This document shows positions 35,093 through 44,331 of a DNA stretch of 64,000 nucleotides, one piece after another. A program made the position numbers and the translations under genes. The notes under the pieces were generated by a model. The model did not search any database. It had not been told where the DNA came from and saw only the letters and a list, made by a program, of their open reading frames with translations. Every line of letters starts with the position of its first letter. The stretch's first letter is position 1. Source of the stretch: Thorsellia kenyensis. Lineage in GTDB: Bacteria; Pseudomonadota; Gammaproteobacteria; Enterobacterales; Thorselliaceae. Where the stretch lies: assembly GCF_042432445.1 (NCBI RefSeq), contig NZ_JBHLXE010000108.1, forward strand, positions 124,001-188,000, written 5' to 3'.

Positions 35093-37696
35093 ATGAAAAA
35101 AAATAAAACAAGATTATTTCTTACGTTTTTGATTTATTCAATTTGCCAGCATACCCACGCAGTGGACGAGCAAACAAATCCACTTCAGAGTAATTTTTCA
35201 ATTCATACAATTGAATCAGAAATTACAGTTGAGGAGTTTATAAGGCAAAAAGAAATAAGTTTAATTCAGTTAAACCAATGGAATGATAAACAATATACAG
35301 GGCAAGATATATTAAAATTTGGCCAAATTCTTAAATTAGAGAATAAAACCCAAAATCAATCTACTTTGCCTGAGTTGTCTTCTATAGAGGATAATTCGGT
35401 TGTTGGATCACTTTTATCTTCGACACCTGTAGGGAATTATATGACAGAGTCATATGAAACGAATATTGCTAATGCCGTTAAATATGTAGCTGAAGAAGAC
35501 TGGAGTAAGTTTAAAGGGAAAGAATTGATTAAAAAAAGTGAAGATTACCTTCTTAATCAAGCGACTTCTAATGTGAATAGTACTTTAAATAATGAAGTTT
35601 CTGGATTATTAGGCAAGTTTGGTAAAGCTGAAGTGAATATTTCTGTAGATAAAGACGGAAAACTTCAGTCAAGTTCCTTGCGGGTATTGAGCCCTCTTTA
35701 TGATCAAAAAGAAGACTTAATATTTAGTCAGGTCGGGGTGCATGAACAAGGTACCGGAAATGATAGGCGCTTAATTGGTAATTTTGGTTTAGGTTATCGT
35801 TACGAAACCAATAACTATTTATTAGGAGCGAATACGTTTATTGATCATGATTTTACTGGTTCAAATACAAGGTTAGGTGTAGGTGGAGAATTTTGGATGG
35901 ATAATCTTAAAATTGCCTCAAATATTTATACGCCTTTATCGGGTTGGAAAGAATCGGTAGTCATGAAAGAGTATGAAGCGCTTATTTATGACGAAAGAGC
36001 GGCTAAAGGATTTGATATTAGAGCTCAAGGCTATTTACCAAGTTACCCACATTTAGGCAGTAGTTTGGTTTTTGAGCAATATTTTGGTGATGAAGTTGCT
36101 CTATTTAGTACAGATGAACGCCAAAAGGATCCTTATGCGTTAACATTAGGGTTTGATTATACTCCAATCCCTTTACTTACCGCAGATGTTTCACATAAAG
36201 TCGGAAAAAATAGCAAAGAAGATACTCGATTTGGGCTTAATCTTAATCTTCAATTAGGGACACCAATAGAAAAGCAACTTGATCCAAGTATGGTTGCTCA
36301 AGCTAGGAGCCTTAAAGGAAGTCGATATGATATTGTCGATAGAAATTACGATATTGTTTTTGAATATAAGAAAGAAGATTTTTTTGTCAAGGTAGAGGGA
36401 CCTTCAGAAGGACAAATTAATCAGCTAGTTCGTTTTAAGGCAAGTTATCAAAGTCGTTCTGATATAGAAGGTTTTAAATGGTCTATTATCAATCCAAATG
36501 GGATAAAACAAAGTAGCCGAAGAGATAACAGTAATTCCTCAGGAATATTTGAGTTTACGCCTTTTATTCCAGGTCATTATCAAATTTTTGTAGAGGCTAC
36601 AACTCAAAGAGGGCATGTAGGAACATCTAATGTTATCGATTTTTATGTGGAACTCAATGAGAATAATCAATCCTCAATGGTATGGGTAAATGGATCTAAT
36701 CAAGCGGAGGTTAACCCCGATATATCATTGAGTGAAGTATCTATTATTGCTCTACCGAGTGATAAGCGTTTAAGTATGGATTTTTTTGCAAAAAATGAAG
36801 AAGGATACTCTATAGATATTGACGATCCAGAACTTTTATGGCGTATCAAGGGTGAGTCAGTTCAATGGAGAGAGTTTAATGCAGAGTCGTTAACTCAAGG
36901 TATTAGATCTGTACCTCAAAAAATGACTGATAATCAAGGTAATAGCTACTGGCGATTTCATGTGATTGCTAATGAGTCATTTGAAAATATCGAGGTGCAA
37001 TTTCTGGCAAAATCAAAATCTAACTTAGAACTGATTTCAAGAAATCTTCTAGAGGGGAATTTTATTCCGGAAGAAGAAATACTTTTCAAGCCAGAAAATA
37101 TAGTTATCGAGTTGTATGAATTAAATACTCCAAGCTATGCTTTGGATGATGGGGCTAAATTAATTACTCAAAGTGGATACGATAGAAATCGAATGATCAG
37201 TTATCAGCAGCCACAATATATTTTTGTTAACAGTGCTTATGAAGTGGTAGTTAAACACAAAAACCCGTTAACCAATGAGTTAGAAGTTATAACCCCTCAA
37301 GTCGAACATAGTATTAGATGGTCTTATATCAACCCATATAGTGGAGAAGAGTTTTATCAAAATGATGATCTAAATTTTCTTAAAAGCTGTAATGGTCGGC
37401 CTATCATAACTACCCAAATTACAAATTATGAAGGCAATGAATTTGCTTATGGTACAGCTATACGAACAAACATAGATGAAAAGGTAATCAATGAACAGCA
37501 ATTGCAATTATCTGCAACGATTAATTATAAACGCCTACAAGATCCTTCTTTAGTAAAGCAAGGAGATGAACGAATTTGTCAAGGTGAAATAGATGGGTTA
37601 TTTTTTGCAGAGAATGGATACATAGGTTTTCAAGGCGAGTCAAGAGAGGACCGAGTGGCCTCGATTGATAATCTTCGAGCAGGAGAATGGAAATAA
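35093..37696 (+). CDS. Intimin/invasin-like inverse autotransporter
   Basis: Outer-membrane protein with the inverse autotransporter layout. A signal peptide ends near residue 23 (HTHA before VDEQ), a LysM-like periplasmic domain is at about 34-83, and a beta-barrel at about 175-430 contains NTFIDHDFTGSNTRLGVGGE and FDIRAQGYLPSYP. The barrel ends with LKGSRYDIVDRNYDIVFEYKKED as in intimin. An Ig-like domain follows, then modules sharing an I-R-W signature with downstream genes. Start is uncertain: a TTG at 34970 is in frame, and its extension contains an intimin-like basic stretch (YKHKLRHK). The stop overlaps the next start (TAATG). SinH- or ZirT-like role is inferred. Confidence 0.88.
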   Translation: MKKNKTRLFLTFLIYSICQHTHAVDEQTNPLQSNFSIHTIESEITVEEFIRQKEISLIQLNQWNDKQYTGQDILKFGQILKLENKTQNQSTLPELSSIEDNSVVGSLLSSTPVGNYMTESYETNIANAVKYVAEEDWSKFKGKELIKKSEDYLLNQATSNVNSTLNNEVSGLLGKFGKAEVNISVDKDGKLQSSSLRVLSPLYDQKEDLIFSQVGVHEQGTGNDRRLIGNFGLGYRYETNNYLLGANTFIDHDFTGSNTRLGVGGEFWMDNLKIASNIYTPLSGWKESVVMKEYEALIYDERAAKGFDIRAQGYLPSYPHLGSSLVFEQYFGDEVALFSTDERQKDPYALTLGFDYTPIPLLTADVSHKVGKNSKEDTRFGLNLNLQLGTPIEKQLDPSMVAQARSLKGSRYDIVDRNYDIVFEYKKEDFFVKVEGPSEGQINQLVRFKASYQSRSDIEGFKWSIINPNGIKQSSRRDNSNSSGIFEFTPFIPGHYQIFVEATTQRGHVGTSNVIDFYVELNENNQSSMVWVNGSNQAEVNPDISLSEVSIIALPSDKRLSMDFFAKNEEGYSIDIDDPELLWRIKGESVQWREFNAESLTQGIRSVPQKMTDNQGNSYWRFHVIANESFENIEVQFLAKSKSNLELISRNLLEGNFIPEEEILFKPENIVIELYELNTPSYALDDGAKLITQSGYDRNRMISYQQPQYIFVNSAYEVVVKHKNPLTNELEVITPQVEHSIRWSYINPYSGEEFYQNDDLNFLKSCNGRPIITTQITNYEGNEFAYGTAIRTNIDEKVINEQQLQLSATINYKRLQDPSLVKQGDERICQGEIDGLFFAENGYIGFQGESREDRVASIDNLRAGEWK

Positions 37697-38916
37697 TGTT
37701 TAAAACAAAAAAAACTGCAAAAAGATATTCCTTTAGAGCTAAGCGGATGGCTAAAAGATATTCGATGTTGTCATTTTCTCTATTAATAATTGCTACCATA
37801 AGTGTCGAGGCTAATTTTGATAAAGAATATGATATTAAAAGTCAAGCGACTGGCCCTCTATTAGGGCATGCTCCAGGGATAAGAACAGCATTAAGTGTAA
37901 ATAATTTAGAGGGTTCTTTACGAGTATGCTCTAAGGCTAAGGTGAATTATCAGATACTTGATCTGGATGGAGATTGGGATAGACCTTTCATGGAGGAAAA
38001 TAGAGAAGGAACCCAAACCTCAATTGTTTGGTGGTTTCAGTTACCGAACAGTAATGAAAAAATACAAGTTTTAAAATCTAGTTTGGGCATTGATCCTAAT
38101 TCGAGAACAGATCAAACCCAGATTCAGATACCGTCACACATTAAAGACGCAATTACAGGTAATATTTATCCTACAGAAGGAGGAAAACTATGGTATCAAA
38201 TTAAACCTTATACTGCCTTGGAAACAACACCTGATACTTCAACGGACTTTATTGAAGCAGTTGATGTGACGAAAGCTTATTACTTGAGAATGGCTGAAAA
38301 TCCAGGGTATATAGATATTCAGGAAAAGCATGAAATGCCAATTAATTTTATTCAATTGCCGTTTGTTGTTCCTAATCCCAATCCTTTGTCCGAGGGGATA
38401 CCTGTAGTTGGACTTGTACTTCCCTCTGAATACAGTTTTATCAATTCACCAATTATTGGTAAGGCTAATGAGAATGATTGTTATGTTGATGAGGTATTCA
38501 CTGCAAATATTACTGACAATCAAGGGAATTTAATTGAAGATTTTTTTGTAGTAAATGGTCATTATCAAGCAGAAGTTAAACTTAATGGAAAAAACATTTT
38601 AGATACCCAGTTAATCGAACGGCAAATTGTTTGGCATTTATTTAGTCCAGTAGAAGGTTCTTCGTGTGATATTAATAACGAAGAGGATAGAAAGAATTCT
38701 GAGTGTTTTGTTTCTCATATTTATACAGGAGATGATAAAAATGAAGATGGAACATACAGAGTATTACATCACTTCAATGAAATCGGTGAATTAACGTACA
38801 GCGAATTTTTTACACAGAGAACTAATAAAGATGCTGCTGAATTAATTCAACAAACCGAGCCAAATTTTAGTGAGCAAGGTTTTTTTGTGGGGATTTCTTT
38901 AATTAACAAAGAGTAA
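37696..38916 (+). CDS. Secreted autotransporter-associated protein 1 (SinI/ZirS-like, tentative)
   Basis: A 406-residue exported protein. The ATG at 37696 overlaps the autotransporter stop, with AGGAG ten bases upstream; an ATG at 37687 is too close to that site. The N-terminus is an unusually long basic region (residues 1-25) followed by a hydrophobic core ending VEA. An N-terminal module contains ILDLDGDWD and IVWWFQLP, related to DxDGD and VAWW in the next two genes. The C-terminal module has RQIVWHL and PNFSEQGFFVGISL. Four or more cysteines distinguish it. Secretion through or display with the neighbouring barrel is inference. Confidence 0.72.
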   Translation: MFKTKKTAKRYSFRAKRMAKRYSMLSFSLLIIATISVEANFDKEYDIKSQATGPLLGHAPGIRTALSVNNLEGSLRVCSKAKVNYQILDLDGDWDRPFMEENREGTQTSIVWWFQLPNSNEKIQVLKSSLGIDPNSRTDQTQIQIPSHIKDAITGNIYPTEGGKLWYQIKPYTALETTPDTSTDFIEAVDVTKAYYLRMAENPGYIDIQEKHEMPINFIQLPFVVPNPNPLSEGIPVVGLVLPSEYSFINSPIIGKANENDCYVDEVFTANITDNQGNLIEDFFVVNGHYQAEVKLNGKNILDTQLIERQIVWHLFSPVEGSSCDINNEEDRKNSECFVSHIYTGDDKNEDGTYRVLHHFNEIGELTYSEFFTQRTNKDAAELIQQTEPNFSEQGFFVGISLINKE

Positions 38917-38947
38917 TTTAAATATTTAATTCATGGATGGAAAATAT

Positions 38948-40048
38948 ATGAAACAGAAAATGAAGAAAAAAGTATTGCTTACATCAATATTATCTGTGTT
39001 GATGGTAAATAGCGTATTAGCTAAAGAGCATACACATGTTGTAGATAAAACAATCAAAGGTTACTACCCTTCTTTTGACTCCGTAGGTACTAGAATTATA
39101 TCCAGTACTACTGAAAAATTGAGGGTAGGTGATATTATTGCAATCCCATCAGATATTGATGATGATAAATTTTTTAAACTTAATGATAAAGATGGAGATC
39201 CAGCATTAAAGCCAGGTGACGGAAAAAAATATGATGTTGCTTGGTGGAGAGTTATTCCTAAGGAAGGATATAAATGGGCAGATGATATTGATAGCGGTCT
39301 CACTCCTGTGAGTTCATGGGATCATGTTAATGCGACGCTAATTAATGAATCAGCTTACGTGGATATCCCTGAAGTGTCAACGTCTAAAGCATTACGTATT
39401 CCACCTGTGAAAACAGGTGAACGTATCGCCTTTAGTATTACCCCAGAGACAAATTATGGTGATCCTGCACGAGGTCTTGCACTTTATGCCCCTGATCTGA
39501 ATTTCTTTTGGGGAAATACAGATGAAAATCAAACTCCAGGCAATCCTCCGGGAGGTGGTGATAACCCTCAAAATCCTAATCCACCAGGTGGTGGAGGTGA
39601 AGGCAATGGTGAAAATCCTGGCGGCGGTGGTGGTGATATAGGTACAAGCGAAGTAGGAGAAGCAGTTGTTAATATCTATATTGATAGAAATGGTAATGGT
39701 TTAGTAGATTATGGGATCGATGAATTATTAATAGGTCACCCAACTGTCAATACAACTTATGTGGCAGATATTAAAATTGTTACAGAAAAAGATGGGGAGC
39801 CAGTTTTAAGAGATTTACTGGAAGAAGAGAAAGAGTCTATTAAATGGCATATTACAAATGGCGATACAGTCGTGACCTATGTTAATGGGGATGAATATGA
39901 TCGAGTCAGTAGTACCTATGCATTTTCTACTCAGACCTCAAATGAAAATGCTGATGATAAGCTAAGAGCTTTACCAGATCACTTCTCAGAGCAAGGAACA
40001 ACGATTTCTGTTTCCTTCTCTTTTAATACCGACGTTATCCCTGAATAA
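38948..40048 (+). CDS. Secreted autotransporter-associated protein 2
   Basis: A 366-residue exported protein with signal peptide MKQKMKKKVLLTSILSVLMVNSVLA. The start at 38948 has a GGATGGA site; an in-frame ATG at 38933 is less likely. Module 1 starts with TIKGYYPSFDSVGT and has KLNDKDGDP, VAWWRVIPKEGYKWAD and ALYAPDLNFFW. A Gly/Pro-rich linker (about 195-220) follows, then a second module with a calcium-loop-like DRNGNGLVDYGIDE, SIKWHI and DHFSEQGTTISVSF. It is a clear paralogue of the next gene. Function unknown. Confidence 0.72.
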   Translation: MKQKMKKKVLLTSILSVLMVNSVLAKEHTHVVDKTIKGYYPSFDSVGTRIISSTTEKLRVGDIIAIPSDIDDDKFFKLNDKDGDPALKPGDGKKYDVAWWRVIPKEGYKWADDIDSGLTPVSSWDHVNATLINESAYVDIPEVSTSKALRIPPVKTGERIAFSITPETNYGDPARGLALYAPDLNFFWGNTDENQTPGNPPGGGDNPQNPNPPGGGGEGNGENPGGGGGDIGTSEVGEAVVNIYIDRNGNGLVDYGIDELLIGHPTVNTTYVADIKIVTEKDGEPVLRDLLEEEKESIKWHITNGDTVVTYVNGDEYDRVSSTYAFSTQTSNENADDKLRALPDHFSEQGTTISVSFSFNTDVIPE

Positions 40049-40083
40049 TAATTGGTAAATAATTACGGAGATATGGAAATATT

Positions 40084-41145
40084 ATGAAAAGAAATTTTTT
40101 AAAGCCTATTGTTATTTCAATGGCTTTGATAGGATTTACAATTTCATCGCAGGTTCAAGCTGAAATGGTAAATGCGAGCTCAGATAAAACACAAACAATA
40201 AAAGGGTATTACCCCTCTTTCGATTCTATAGGTACATCTATATTTTTTGGTACGCCAGGGGCTATAAAAGTTGGTGATATTATTGGATTATCTTCTGATA
40301 TGGTTGGTAGTGATTTTTTTAAATTGGTTGATATGGATGGTGATTTTCCTATACCGGTGAATGGAGGGGAATATAGTGTAGCATGGTGGGCTGTTAAACC
40401 TAAAGAAGGGTATAAATGGGCTGATGAAACCGGTGATTTATCTGAGGTGCGAGAATGGTCACATGTTGATGCTGTGCTTATTCCAGATATTCATTACGTT
40501 AAAACGGCGAATACCACGACCTCACAGGCGGTACAGATTCCAGGTGGCTTTGCAGGTTCAAGAATTGCATTCAGTATTGTCCCAGAAACTGAATTAGGTG
40601 ATCCGAATAAAGGTCAAGCCCTATACGCTCCAGATATTAACTTTTTCTGGAAAAATTCTGATCCGAATCAAAAACCAGGTATGCCCCTGCCAGGCCAAAG
40701 CGATCATTTAAAACCTGAAAGTAATGGTTTGATTCCGCAAAGATTGAGTAATAACCCTACTGGGGGTGGTAATACACTTGGAGATTCTAAGTTTGCGGCA
40801 GTGATATATGAGGATATTAATAATGATGGCATATTTACTCCTGGCGTTGATGTTTTATTAACTGATGCACCTAAAGTAAATACGCAATATGTTGTTGATA
40901 TTAAAATATTTAAAAGTGATGGTACATCTAGACCCCTAAATGAAAAAGAACAAGAATCAATCGTTTGGGATTTCTATCTAGGCGAAAATATAATTAAAGA
41001 TGCGGGTGAAGGACTTGGAAGTTACAGTTTTAAAACACAGATAAACAATGCTTCTGTCAGTGATATCATAAAGAGTTTTTCTCCTTCAGGATCGCAACAA
41101 GGCTTGAGTTTACGGGTTAATTTTGAATTTGATGATGCATTATAA
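40084..41145 (+). CDS. Secreted autotransporter-associated protein 3
   Basis: A 353-residue exported protein with signal peptide ending SSQVQA. It is paralogous to the preceding protein over its whole length: TIKGYYPSFDSIGT, KLVDMDGDF, VAWWAVKPKEGYKWAD, ALYAPDINFFW, a shorter Pro/Gly linker, a calcium-loop-like EDINNDGIF, SIVWDF and SGSQQGLSLRVNFEF. ACGGAG precedes its ATG. It is the last gene before a strong terminator, so the four genes 35093-41145 most likely form one operon. Function unknown. Confidence 0.72.
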   Translation: MKRNFLKPIVISMALIGFTISSQVQAEMVNASSDKTQTIKGYYPSFDSIGTSIFFGTPGAIKVGDIIGLSSDMVGSDFFKLVDMDGDFPIPVNGGEYSVAWWAVKPKEGYKWADETGDLSEVREWSHVDAVLIPDIHYVKTANTTTSQAVQIPGGFAGSRIAFSIVPETELGDPNKGQALYAPDINFFWKNSDPNQKPGMPLPGQSDHLKPESNGLIPQRLSNNPTGGGNTLGDSKFAAVIYEDINNDGIFTPGVDVLLTDAPKVNTQYVVDIKIFKSDGTSRPLNEKEQESIVWDFYLGENIIKDAGEGLGSYSFKTQINNASVSDIIKSFSPSGSQQGLSLRVNFEFDDAL

Positions 41146-41190
41146 CAATTGAAACGATTGATACCGCACCATTTTAAGTAAAAATATTCT

Positions 41191-41227
41191 AAACACCCTA
41201 ATTCAGAATGAATTAGGGTGTTTTTTT
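41191..41227 (+). terminator. Strong intrinsic terminator of the autotransporter operon
   Basis: A perfect 14-base stem, AAACACCCTAATTC (41191-41204) and GAATTAGGGTGTTT (41210-41223), has a five-base loop and runs into seven T residues. Confidence 0.92.
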
Positions 41228-41358
41228 ATAAACCTGAAAATTAACCCCTGATCCAGTTAAAATTTATGTTAAACTGCTCATTAAATTTGAGTCAGTAATA
41301 TGGTGAGAATGTAATTTCGTATTTAAAATATCAGTTAATAAAATTAGGTGAGAGGTGT

Positions 41359-41769
41359 ATGATGAATATTGAATATGTTGTGATTATTTGTGTTGCGTCA
41401 TTAGTTATTGGTTTTTTAGTGGGTAGAATGACTCACAAGAATGCTAAGAATGCAGATTCTTTGCGTAAAGAATTAGATAAAACTAAATCAGAATTGGCTA
41501 GCTACAAGCAAGAGATGGTTGCTCATTTTTCTAATAGTGCAGATATCTTAGATAAAATGGCTAGAGATTACCGTCAATTATATGATTATATGGCTAAGAG
41601 TTCAGCGCATATCTTATCGAATACAGATATTAATAAAACTCCTTTTCCTGCGTTAACGACTCTTACTGATATTGACTCAAATAAACCTAAATATGAAGCA
41701 CCACCAAGGGATTATTCTGAAGGTGCCTCTGGTTTATTTAATGCTCAACCCTCTTCTGATAAATCATAA
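41359..41769 (+). CDS. zapG: ZapG/YhcB (DUF1043) inner-membrane cell-envelope protein
   Basis: A 136-residue protein with one N-terminal transmembrane helix (about 5-22, VVIICVASLVIGFLVGR), a coiled coil (about 30-55), and the family motif MVAHFSNSADILDKMARDYRQLYDYMAKSS. The E. coli homologue YhcB/ZapG links envelope growth and division. Length is close to the usual 132. Two ATGs stand in tandem at the start (41359, 41362). A GC-rich hairpin at 41776-41801 follows. Confidence 0.93.
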   Translation: MMNIEYVVIICVASLVIGFLVGRMTHKNAKNADSLRKELDKTKSELASYKQEMVAHFSNSADILDKMARDYRQLYDYMAKSSAHILSNTDINKTPFPALTTLTDIDSNKPKYEAPPRDYSEGASGLFNAQPSSDKS

Positions 41770-41775
41770 TGTATT

Positions 41776-41801
41776 CCCCAGCTAAAGTTTATTCGCTGGG
41801 G
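41776..41801. terminator. Hairpin between convergent zapG and the LysR gene
   Basis: CCCCAGC (41776-41782) and GCTGGGG (41795-41801) form a 7-base GC-rich stem in the convergent spacer. T-runs are short, so termination is plausible but not certain. Confidence 0.5.
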
Positions 41802-41863
41802 GTGTTGCTTAGTGTTGTGTTTTAAGTAACTGATACACCACAAAGTAAAGTTTTATTCCTAAA

Positions 41864-42778
41864 TCACTTGACTTCTAAGCATGATTTTATTGTTTTACGC
41901 AGCCATTCCCTTAAAGGGTCTTCCTGCGTTCTTTCATGCCATATTTGCATAATTTTAATTTTGGGCATCACTAAGGGTAATTCATAGATAATTAAACTAT
42001 CATCATTTGCTACAAATTGTTCTGCTATTGAACGCAGGCATGTGACGATTAAATCTGAGTTTTTTATCAATTGCGCTGATGAGAAAAAGCTCGAAATCCC
42101 TGCAATTATTTGACGTTTTAAAGACAATTCTGAAAGTTTCGCATCAATAGAAGTGAATAAATCGCCGTTAAGAGTTGTTACAATATGTTGGCATGCCACA
42201 TATTTCTCTAAAGTTAATTCACGTTCAATCAATTGGTTGTTTTTTGATGCCACCACAACAAATGATTCTTCAAGTACTTTTTGTTGTCGATAGCTATCTG
42301 GTAAATCCTGATAAAAACCGGCAATGGCAATATCAGCTGCCCCCTGCTCTAATAATTTTTTTGGCAATTTACCTTGAGTATTCTGGGTGATAATTGTCAA
42401 ATTTGGCGCTTCTTTTGCTACGATAGGTAGTAAAAGAGGTAATAGCTTTTGCTCCATATAGTCAGTGGTAAATATGAATATTTTTTCTTGTCGATTCAAA
42501 AAAGATTCATTCGAAAGGGTTTGATAAAATTCCGATAGCTTTTGGACTAAATCACTTACTTTCGGAGCTAGTTCATGTGCTTTAGGGGTTGGAGATAGAC
42601 CTCTAGGTACTTTTATAAATAGAGGGTCTTGCCATTCTAATCTCATTTTATTTAATTTATGGGCGAGACCAGGTTGGCTAATCATTAATATTTCGGCCGC
42701 ACGTGATGCGTTACGCTCTTTGTACAGTATGTAAAATAGATATAATAATTGAGGATCAAATCGAGATAAATTTAGCAT
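41864..42778 (-). CDS. LysR-family transcriptional regulator
   Basis: A 304-residue regulator with an N-terminal winged helix-turn-helix (about 8-65: LLYLFYILYKERNASRAAEIL, then SQPGLAHKLNKMR) and a C-terminal periplasmic-binding-like effector domain. The PRGLSPTPKAHEL segment is typical of the family. It is divergent from rpiA across 267 bases. It is not ArgP, which neighbours rpiA in E. coli: the N-terminal sequence differs throughout. Target genes and effector are unknown. Confidence 0.9.
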   Translation of the reverse strand: MLNLSRFDPQLLYLFYILYKERNASRAAEILMISQPGLAHKLNKMRLEWQDPLFIKVPRGLSPTPKAHELAPKVSDLVQKLSEFYQTLSNESFLNRQEKIFIFTTDYMEQKLLPLLLPIVAKEAPNLTIITQNTQGKLPKKLLEQGAADIAIAGFYQDLPDSYRQQKVLEESFVVVASKNNQLIERELTLEKYVACQHIVTTLNGDLFTSIDAKLSELSLKRQIIAGISSFFSSAQLIKNSDLIVTCLRSIAEQFVANDDSLIIYELPLVMPKIKIMQIWHERTQEDPLREWLRKTIKSCLEVK

Positions 42779-43045
42779 ATAAGTATATTAGAATAAAAAT
42801 ATAAAAATAGCAAAACGGCTAAATTATAAAGCGGTAATTCTTTTACTTACTTGGCTCTTTTTTAAGTGAAACAAAAAGGATCTTATGCTAAAATAAACTC
42901 AATTTGCATCATTGCTCTATTAAATTAATCCTATTGTGGCGGGGCTGCAATTGATTATTCTTTGATGTATAAAAACTATTCCAAATAAAGTAGTATCTCA
43001 TTCGATATTTCTCAATTTTATGAAGATCTAATAGGGGGGCTAAGC

Positions 43046-43708
43046 ATGTCACAAGATGAATTAAAAAAAGCTGTTGGTTACGCCGCACTTGAATATATCA
43101 AGCCAGGTATGATGGTAGGTGTCGGCACAGGAAGTACTGCTTCTTATTTTATAGACGCCTTAAATACAATGAAAGAAGATATTTTAGGTACAGTATCTAG
43201 TTCTATTGCCTCAACAGAGAAATTGGAGAGACTAGGTATAAAAGTATTTGATTGTAATGAAGTAGATTCTATTGATGTATATGTCGATGGCGCTGATGAA
43301 ATTAATCCAGCTCTTAAAATGATTAAAGGCGGTGGAGCTGCGCTGACTCGTGAAAAAATTGTCGCTGCAATTGCCAAAAAATTTGTTTGTATAGCTGATC
43401 AGTCAAAAGTCGTTGATGTTCTTGGCAAATTCCCTTTACCTGTGGAGGTGATTCCAATGGCAAGGGCTTACGTAGCAAGAAGACTAGTTACTTTGGGCGG
43501 TACCCCCATTTATCGTCAAGGAATTAAAACGGATAATGGTAATGTTATACTGGATGTTCATAACTTATCCATTATTGATCCAATTGCACTTGAAAAAGAG
43601 ATTAATTCAATTGCTGGAGTGGTGACCGTTGGCCTGTTCTCGCAACGTGGCGCTGATGTTGCTCTTATAGGTACATCTGATGGAGTAAAAACTCTTACAT
43701 TAAAATGA
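43046..43708 (+). CDS. rpiA: Ribose-5-phosphate isomerase A
   Basis: Pentose phosphate pathway enzyme interconverting ribose-5-P and ribulose-5-P. Signatures are MVGVGTGSTASYF, DVYVDGADEINPAL and IKGGGAALTREKIVA (catalytic Glu and Lys region). The 220-residue length is standard. AGGGGGGCTAAGC precedes the ATG. Its TGA overlaps the ubiC ATG, so the two are co-translated, an uncommon pairing. Confidence 0.97.
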   Translation: MSQDELKKAVGYAALEYIKPGMMVGVGTGSTASYFIDALNTMKEDILGTVSSSIASTEKLERLGIKVFDCNEVDSIDVYVDGADEINPALKMIKGGGAALTREKIVAAIAKKFVCIADQSKVVDVLGKFPLPVEVIPMARAYVARRLVTLGGTPIYRQGIKTDNGNVILDVHNLSIIDPIALEKEINSIAGVVTVGLFSQRGADVALIGTSDGVKTLTLK

Positions 43709-44331
43709 TGACTGATATAGATAATGCGTTTTTTCAAGAGAGATTAGCTGCTGCTGAATATTTTTCAATTGATCAATTTGCAGGTCGTGAAGAATTTGAA
43801 AAAGTAAAATCTTGGCTGCTAGAAATGGGCTCTTTGACGAAACGTTTTGAGCAGGCAACTGCAAGTGTGAAAATTGTGCCACACGTAGAGCATTTTATAA
43901 CAGTTAAATCTGATGTTCAGCATTTTTTAGAAGCCGAAGCTTCCATTTTCTGGCAACGTGATATTACTTTATATGGTAATGATATGCCTTGGCTTATCGC
44001 AAGAACTTTAGTTCCTAAAAAGGCTCTTTTGGATGATTACCACAAATTAGTCGATTTAGGTACGGTTCCTCTTGGTAGATATCTTTTTTCTCACCCCACA
44101 CTGCAGCGAACTCAATTTGAAATAGCAGAAATCAGTATTAAGATTAATGAACTTTCAAAGGACTTATTTCAGAAACTTTTTCGTAATGAATCAACGATAC
44201 ATCCCTACCAAGCAAGCCATAAAAGTATACATTTATGGGCTAGAAGATCTATTCTTCAAATTAACGACTCTAAATTACTTTTATCGGAACTCTTTTTACC
44301 TATAAGCCCTATTGGTTTTAATTTTTATTAG
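43705..44331 (+). CDS. ubiC: Chorismate pyruvate-lyase UbiC
   Basis: First committed step of ubiquinone synthesis: chorismate to 4-hydroxybenzoate plus pyruvate. Recognised by FWQRDITLYGNDMPWLIARTL, LGTVPLGRYLFSHP and the C-terminal ARRSILQINDSKLLLSELFLP. The 208-residue length is a little above the E. coli 165, from a longer N-terminus. It overlaps the rpiA stop; a second ATG at 43708 is possible. ubiA, its usual partner, does not follow, and 400 bases of non-coding sequence come next. Confidence 0.88.
   Translation: MMTDIDNAFFQERLAAAEYFSIDQFAGREEFEKVKSWLLEMGSLTKRFEQATASVKIVPHVEHFITVKSDVQHFLEAEASIFWQRDITLYGNDMPWLIARTLVPKKALLDDYHKLVDLGTVPLGRYLFSHPTLQRTQFEIAEISIKINELSKDLFQKLFRNESTIHPYQASHKSIHLWARRSILQINDSKLLLSELFLPISPIGFNFY

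Noticed and set aside
34044..41227. Autotransporter locus as a prophage or integrated element
   Set aside because: No integrase, attachment-site repeats, tRNA edge or phage genes flank it; only AT-richness and remnants suggest acquisition.
41864..42778. LysR protein as ArgP because rpiA is adjacent
   Set aside because: The N-terminal helix-turn-helix and overall sequence differ from ArgP.
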